NCBI RefSeq assembly: GCF_025210605.1
Contig: NZ_JAOARI010000023.1
Span: forward strand, 1-49,630
Direction: 5' to 3'
Length of the DNA: 49,630 nucleotides
Source: Halodesulfovibrio sp.
GTDB lineage: Bacteria > Desulfobacterota > Desulfovibrionia > Desulfovibrionales > Desulfovibrionaceae
In this document: positions 46,475 through 49,630 of the stretch, piece by piece
Layout of the letters: each line of letters opens with the position of its first letter
Position numbering within the stretch: position 1 is the stretch's first letter
The notes under the pieces: generated by a model
The model's database searches: none
What the model was told of the DNA's origin: nothing
What the model saw: the letters and a program-made list of their open reading frames with translations, nothing else
Position numbers and translations under genes: made by a program

Positions 46475-49087
46475 ATGCCTCATTTATCAAACTTGCTCAA
46501 GAAACTTCCAATGTTTCAGGAATCCCGAATGGTAGCCACTGGTTACGGAATGTGGATTAACTGGAATGGTGAACTTAATCCGGCAGTAGTGCAAACATTG
46601 CAGGACTACGGTGGATTGCAGGTAGAAGTGGATAGAGACCAAGCATTATGGTTCTTCTTTAGTTCAGACGTTTTTTTGGCTGCTGCCAGATTAAATGTAT
46701 GGGCAAAATTCAATACGCTCCAACTGTATGCGCAAATTGTTCCTGCAAAGTTGTTGTTCAGCCCAAAACGTGAAATTTCGTTTTCGTTAGACCCAACACT
46801 CACTGCCCAGTCTATTATTGTACCGGATACGTGCCAGATTTGGATACATCCGAAATGCCGTGGTGATGGCAACGGTTTGCCTGGACTGACATTTAAGCCG
46901 GAAGAATCTCGTTCCGGTTTGGCTCCCGTAGAATGGGTATCTCTTATTGTTGACCCACGATTGCCATATCAATCCACATTAGGGTGGTATGGGGTTATTA
47001 AACCTCTTGGCAATACAATGGAGAAAAATTTTCTTGAGGGCTGGCGAAATTATTCCGGCGAGATTAAAAAGTTATTTGAACGGGTTAATATTAAGTTCCT
47101 TGTTCAGGATTCGTATCTGGTTTTTCATTTAGAAAACTTGCAGATGCTCCGGCAATGGACACGCGAGCATCTGGCGCTGGTCGATGAGCTGAAAGCTACA
47201 GACCGCGACTTATATTGGCCTGCTGTTGTGGCGGTAACCAATAAGCGCGGCGTCAATTTTACGCCTGATCTTCCCAAAAGAATGGGGCTTGATTGGAACC
47301 AGCTTGTTCCTGACTTTCCACATATGAGCTTCCGTTCCGGTTACTTGCTCGGGCGTGCTTTTGAAGTGCATGATGTAAACTTCTCGTTAGATGCAAACAG
47401 CGTTGATGACTGGTGCAAAGTCACAATGGCTGTCGATCATTCCGAAGAAAGTGGCATGCTCCCGATTCGAACTTCAAAGCATCTTACTGCTGGTAACCAT
47501 GACCATTGTTTTTATTGTGGTATGCGGTCGCACACATCACCGCAATGCCCGACTCGTTCTTTAACAAAACTTACGCCGAAGGTGTGGAGCGAACTCGCCT
47601 CGTTGGGTTTTGAAGAGTTCAACAAAGGTTTTGAAACTATTGAAGCAACCCTTGGAACAAAAGATCCTGAAGGATTGCAAAAAATTCAGGCTTCAAAAAG
47701 TTATGACGGTGTTTTGCTGAATGCCGTGTATGGTGTGAACGAGATTTCACAATTGCGCATGATGCAGCACATGTGGTTGTGTCGGGGAAAAGATTTTGCA
47801 AAAGGTCTTGAAGAGGTCGTACCGCGTGATGAAAACCCAGTGTGGAGCACTCTTAGCTGCATGCTCGCAGGTGATTTGCTGGTGGCAGACAAGGAACTTG
47901 CTAACCTTGCGATTCGTGCTCCGCGTGATGCCAGACCACGCATGCTCGCCGGTTTTGTTGCTATGGAACGCGGAGATGACCATAAAGCAATGATGATGTG
48001 GAAAGAGGCTGAAATTCTTTCTACAACTATGATGAAGCAAGCGTATTGTGTGTTCTTGCAAGCTCGTCTACTTGAATACACCTCGCAGTTCCAAAAAGCT
48101 TCTGAATTGTACAGCCGTGTGTTGCGCATGTGCCCAACCATGCATGATGCACAGTACCGAAAATCTGTATGTCAGGTAAAAATCGGCTTTGCAGAGCAGG
48201 CAATGGCTTCGCTCATTTCTCTTGTGAAAGAGACTCCGCACTATTTCAACAGGGTATTGATTGATCCTGAGATGGAACGTGGACACATTCAGGTTTTGTC
48301 AGCGTTATATCACCCTTGGATTGAAGCGGAGAATCAGGTTGAAAAAGCGGTTGATGAGCTTGGCAGGCTAAAAAAAGAAGTGCATGAATGGTTTGATGAA
48401 GGGAGTCCGTTTTTTGTCAAAAGCATGAAGCGGATTGATAGGATGACTGCTGCCAGTGATGTAAAAAACTATGTCTCTTTCATGATTATCCTTCAGGGGT
48501 GCAAAGGGCTGGCAAAAGATTTAGAGCGGTATATTACGAAAGAAACCGCAACACTGAAGAACAGATTTCAGGATCAGCGAGAGAGGCTGCGATATATTAG
48601 GGAAGAGGCAGCATGGTTTCCGTTCCCGCGTGCTCTTGTTGAGTTTAATAAAAACTACAATTTATGCGCTGCAAATATCTCGTGGGCGTTGAAGACACAT
48701 TTTCAGGTCGCAGATATTTTTAAAAAGGCACAGATTGTTGCTGATACAGAGGAAAAACGACTTGAAAAGCTTGAAAAGCGTCTTAAGTTTTTGAAAGTTG
48801 TTAGGGACTCAACATTATTTATGCTTATTATGTCCCGTACCTTCTTCTGGATTGAAGTTGTGTTTATGTGCATTATTGTTGTCGCGTTGCCTCTGACGAT
48901 GTTTTATGGAGAGCAATCCGGCATGGAATGGGCAACTGGACTACTCTTTAAAGAAAAGTGGAGTATCCAGAAACAATTGATTCTCGGGTTCTCGATTTTT
49001 GCAATTGTCCTTTCGTGTTTCCGGACAGCACTTGTATTCGACAAAGTTCGAGAAAAGTACTTCAATAAAGCGCGTGGGCTTGCTTGA
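46475..49087 (+). CDS. Large TPR membrane protein with a CCHC zinc knuckle
   Basis: 870 residues; I do not recognise the family. About 1-330 is a soluble region of unknown fold containing a beta-rich PilZ-like-sized stretch (LLFSPKREISFSLDP..). At 345-358 is CFYCGMRSHTSPQC, an exact C-x2-C-x4-H-x4-C zinc knuckle. About 430-640 is helical with TPR-like repeats (DARPRMLAGFVAMERGDDHKAMMMWKEA; QARLLEYTSQFQKASELYSRVLRMCP). A basic coiled segment (EEKRLEKLEKRLKFLK) leads to two C-terminal membrane helices (about 800-820 and 840-860). AAAGG lies 6 nt before the ATG. It may be an inner-membrane scaffold; no function can be claimed. Confidence 0.75.
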   Translation: MPHLSNLLKKLPMFQESRMVATGYGMWINWNGELNPAVVQTLQDYGGLQVEVDRDQALWFFFSSDVFLAAARLNVWAKFNTLQLYAQIVPAKLLFSPKREISFSLDPTLTAQSIIVPDTCQIWIHPKCRGDGNGLPGLTFKPEESRSGLAPVEWVSLIVDPRLPYQSTLGWYGVIKPLGNTMEKNFLEGWRNYSGEIKKLFERVNIKFLVQDSYLVFHLENLQMLRQWTREHLALVDELKATDRDLYWPAVVAVTNKRGVNFTPDLPKRMGLDWNQLVPDFPHMSFRSGYLLGRAFEVHDVNFSLDANSVDDWCKVTMAVDHSEESGMLPIRTSKHLTAGNHDHCFYCGMRSHTSPQCPTRSLTKLTPKVWSELASLGFEEFNKGFETIEATLGTKDPEGLQKIQASKSYDGVLLNAVYGVNEISQLRMMQHMWLCRGKDFAKGLEEVVPRDENPVWSTLSCMLAGDLLVADKELANLAIRAPRDARPRMLAGFVAMERGDDHKAMMMWKEAEILSTTMMKQAYCVFLQARLLEYTSQFQKASELYSRVLRMCPTMHDAQYRKSVCQVKIGFAEQAMASLISLVKETPHYFNRVLIDPEMERGHIQVLSALYHPWIEAENQVEKAVDELGRLKKEVHEWFDEGSPFFVKSMKRIDRMTAASDVKNYVSFMIILQGCKGLAKDLERYITKETATLKNRFQDQRERLRYIREEAAWFPFPRALVEFNKNYNLCAANISWALKTHFQVADIFKKAQIVADTEEKRLEKLEKRLKFLKVVRDSTLFMLIMSRTFFWIEVVFMCIIVVALPLTMFYGEQSGMEWATGLLFKEKWSIQKQLILGFSIFAIVLSCFRTALVFDKVREKYFNKARGLA

Positions 49088-49130
49088 TGGCATTATGCGT
49101 TTCGGCAGCCCTGTTGCCTAGCATCAATAT

Positions 49131-49171
49131 AAAAAAATCCTCTGTACCAGTTCAGTACAGGGGATTTTTTT
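49131..49171 (+). terminator. Rho-independent terminator after the TPR gene
   Basis: An A-rich arm plus CTGTAC pairs with GTACAG plus a T-rich arm (stem with one wobble), followed by a run of seven T. Confidence 0.88.
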
Positions 49172-49248
49172 ATGAAGATGTTGTTTGATCCGAGACTATA
49201 AATTCATCTGCGAAGGCAAGAGGGCAGAGGAAAGTAAACTGTAGACGC

Positions 49249-49276
49249 AAAAAAAGCCGATTCAATGAATCGGCTT
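49249..49276 (-). terminator. Rho-independent terminator of the tRNA array
   Basis: On the minus strand AAGCCGATTCA pairs with TGAATCGGCTT and is followed by seven T. It lies 10 bp past the 3' end of the last tRNA-Gly. Confidence 0.92.
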
Positions 49277-49285
49277 AAATGCATT

Positions 49286-49360
49286 TGGAGCGGGAAACGA
49301 GATTTGAACTCGCGACTCCAACCTTGGCAAGGTTGTACTCTACCACTGAGTTATTCCCGC
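49286..49360 (-). tRNA. tRNA-Gly (GCC)
   Basis: Folds as a cloverleaf: acceptor GCGGGAA/TTCCCGC, D arm CTCAGTGGTAGAG, anticodon stem-loop with GCC, T arm GCGAGTTCAAATCTCGT. CCA is encoded (plus-strand TGG at 49286). 75 nt including CCA. Confidence 0.97.
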
Positions 49361-49367
49361 TTTTGAA

Positions 49368-49442
49368 TGGAGGCGACATCCGGATTTGAACCGGAGAATG
49401 GAGATTTTGCAGACCTCTGCCTTACCGCTTGGCCATGTCGCC
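49368..49442 (-). tRNA. tRNA-Cys (GCA)
   Basis: Acceptor GGCGACA/TGTCGCC, D arm with AAGCGGTAAGG, anticodon GCA in CTGCAAA, T arm CCGGTTCAAATCCGG. CCA is encoded. 75 nt, 7 nt upstream of the first tRNA-Gly on the same transcript. Confidence 0.97.
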
Positions 49443-49468
49443 TCAAAAGAGAAAATTTAATTTTAAAA

Positions 49469-49543
49469 TGGAGCGGGAAACGAGATTTGAACTCGCGACT
49501 CCAACCTTGGCAAGGTTGTACTCTACCACTGAGTTATTCCCGC
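49469..49543 (-). tRNA. tRNA-Gly (GCC), second copy
   Basis: Identical by eye to the copy at 49286-49360, including the encoded CCA. Confidence 0.97.
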
Positions 49544-49550
49544 TCTTGAG

Positions 49551-49625
49551 TGGAGGCGACATCCGGATTTGAACCGGAGAATGGAGATTTTGCAGACCTC
49601 TGCCTTACCGCTTGGCCATGTCGCC
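49551..49625 (-). tRNA. tRNA-Cys (GCA), second copy
   Basis: Identical by eye to the copy at 49368-49442, including the encoded CCA. The array may continue beyond the window edge. Confidence 0.97.
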
Positions 49626-49630
49626 TCAAA

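Larger units (their letters stand above)
49286..49625 (-). repeat. Tandem duplication of a Cys-Gly tRNA pair, 183-bp period
   Basis: Both tRNA-Gly starts and both tRNA-Cys starts are 183 bp apart. The 7-nt Cys-Gly spacers differ at only two positions (ttttgaa and tcttgag on the plus strand). A 26-nt AT-rich spacer separates the two units. Confidence 0.92.

Overview
The window looks like chromosomal DNA of a sulfate-reducing deltaproteobacterium of the Desulfovibrio type, probably a marine, moderate-GC lineage such as Halodesulfovibrio. This is inferred from the protein sequences, a siroheme/ferredoxin redox gene, the paired FlgO-like envelope genes and the gene order; no 16S rRNA gene is present. 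Most of the window is housekeeping DNA. The accessory-looking part is the left 7 kb.

Layout. 1-6118 (minus): the N-terminal 2,039 codons of a giant RTX (Ca-binding repeat) protein that runs off the left edge. It is built from about 774-bp macro-repeats and is followed upstream by about 0.9 kb of AT-rich, gene-free DNA. 7030-15143: uvrA, a NYN-LOTUS type protein, exported msrA (minus), an APH-family kinase (minus), a DEAD-box helicase and a YajQ gene. 15420-20374: a small unknown gene (minus), an Uup-type ABC-F ATPase and groES-groEL. 20538-21982: a lipoprotein plus FlgO-like pair. 22188-27259: the oriC-associated cluster rpmH-rnpA-yidD-yidC-jag-mnmE. rnpA has no ATG, GTG or TTG at its true N-terminus and probably starts at an ATT inside rpmH.

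27498-30243: a two-gene redox operon (a sulfite-reductase-like ferredoxin protein and a NapH-like membrane iron-sulfur protein), then a DEDDy exonuclease. 30438-32671: phoB-pstB-phoU behind a possible Pho box. 33343-39136: a DAACS carboxylate/amino-acid symporter, a small exported NTF2-like protein, alaS and recA (both minus). 39370-42374: a PP-loop sulfurtransferase-like gene, a structured RNA with 6S-RNA architecture (40458-40620 plus terminator), and an NSS-family transporter. 42572-45910: a trehalose synthase fused to a maltokinase-like domain whose key kinase residues are replaced. 46079-49087: a MoaE-like gene divergent by 33 bp from a large TPR membrane protein carrying a CCHC zinc knuckle. 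49286-49625 (minus): a Cys-Gly tRNA pair in tandem duplicate.

The clearest working groups are ribosome/RNase P/membrane insertion/tRNA modification (rpmH to mnmE), phosphate control (phoB-pstB-phoU), and DNA repair (uvrA, recA). The observations most worth following are the 6S-like RNA, the rnpA start, the TreS pseudokinase, the zinc-knuckle TPR protein and the RTX macro-repeat. Start sites were chosen by Shine-Dalgarno (SD) spacing and family alignment from memory; no database search was possible.
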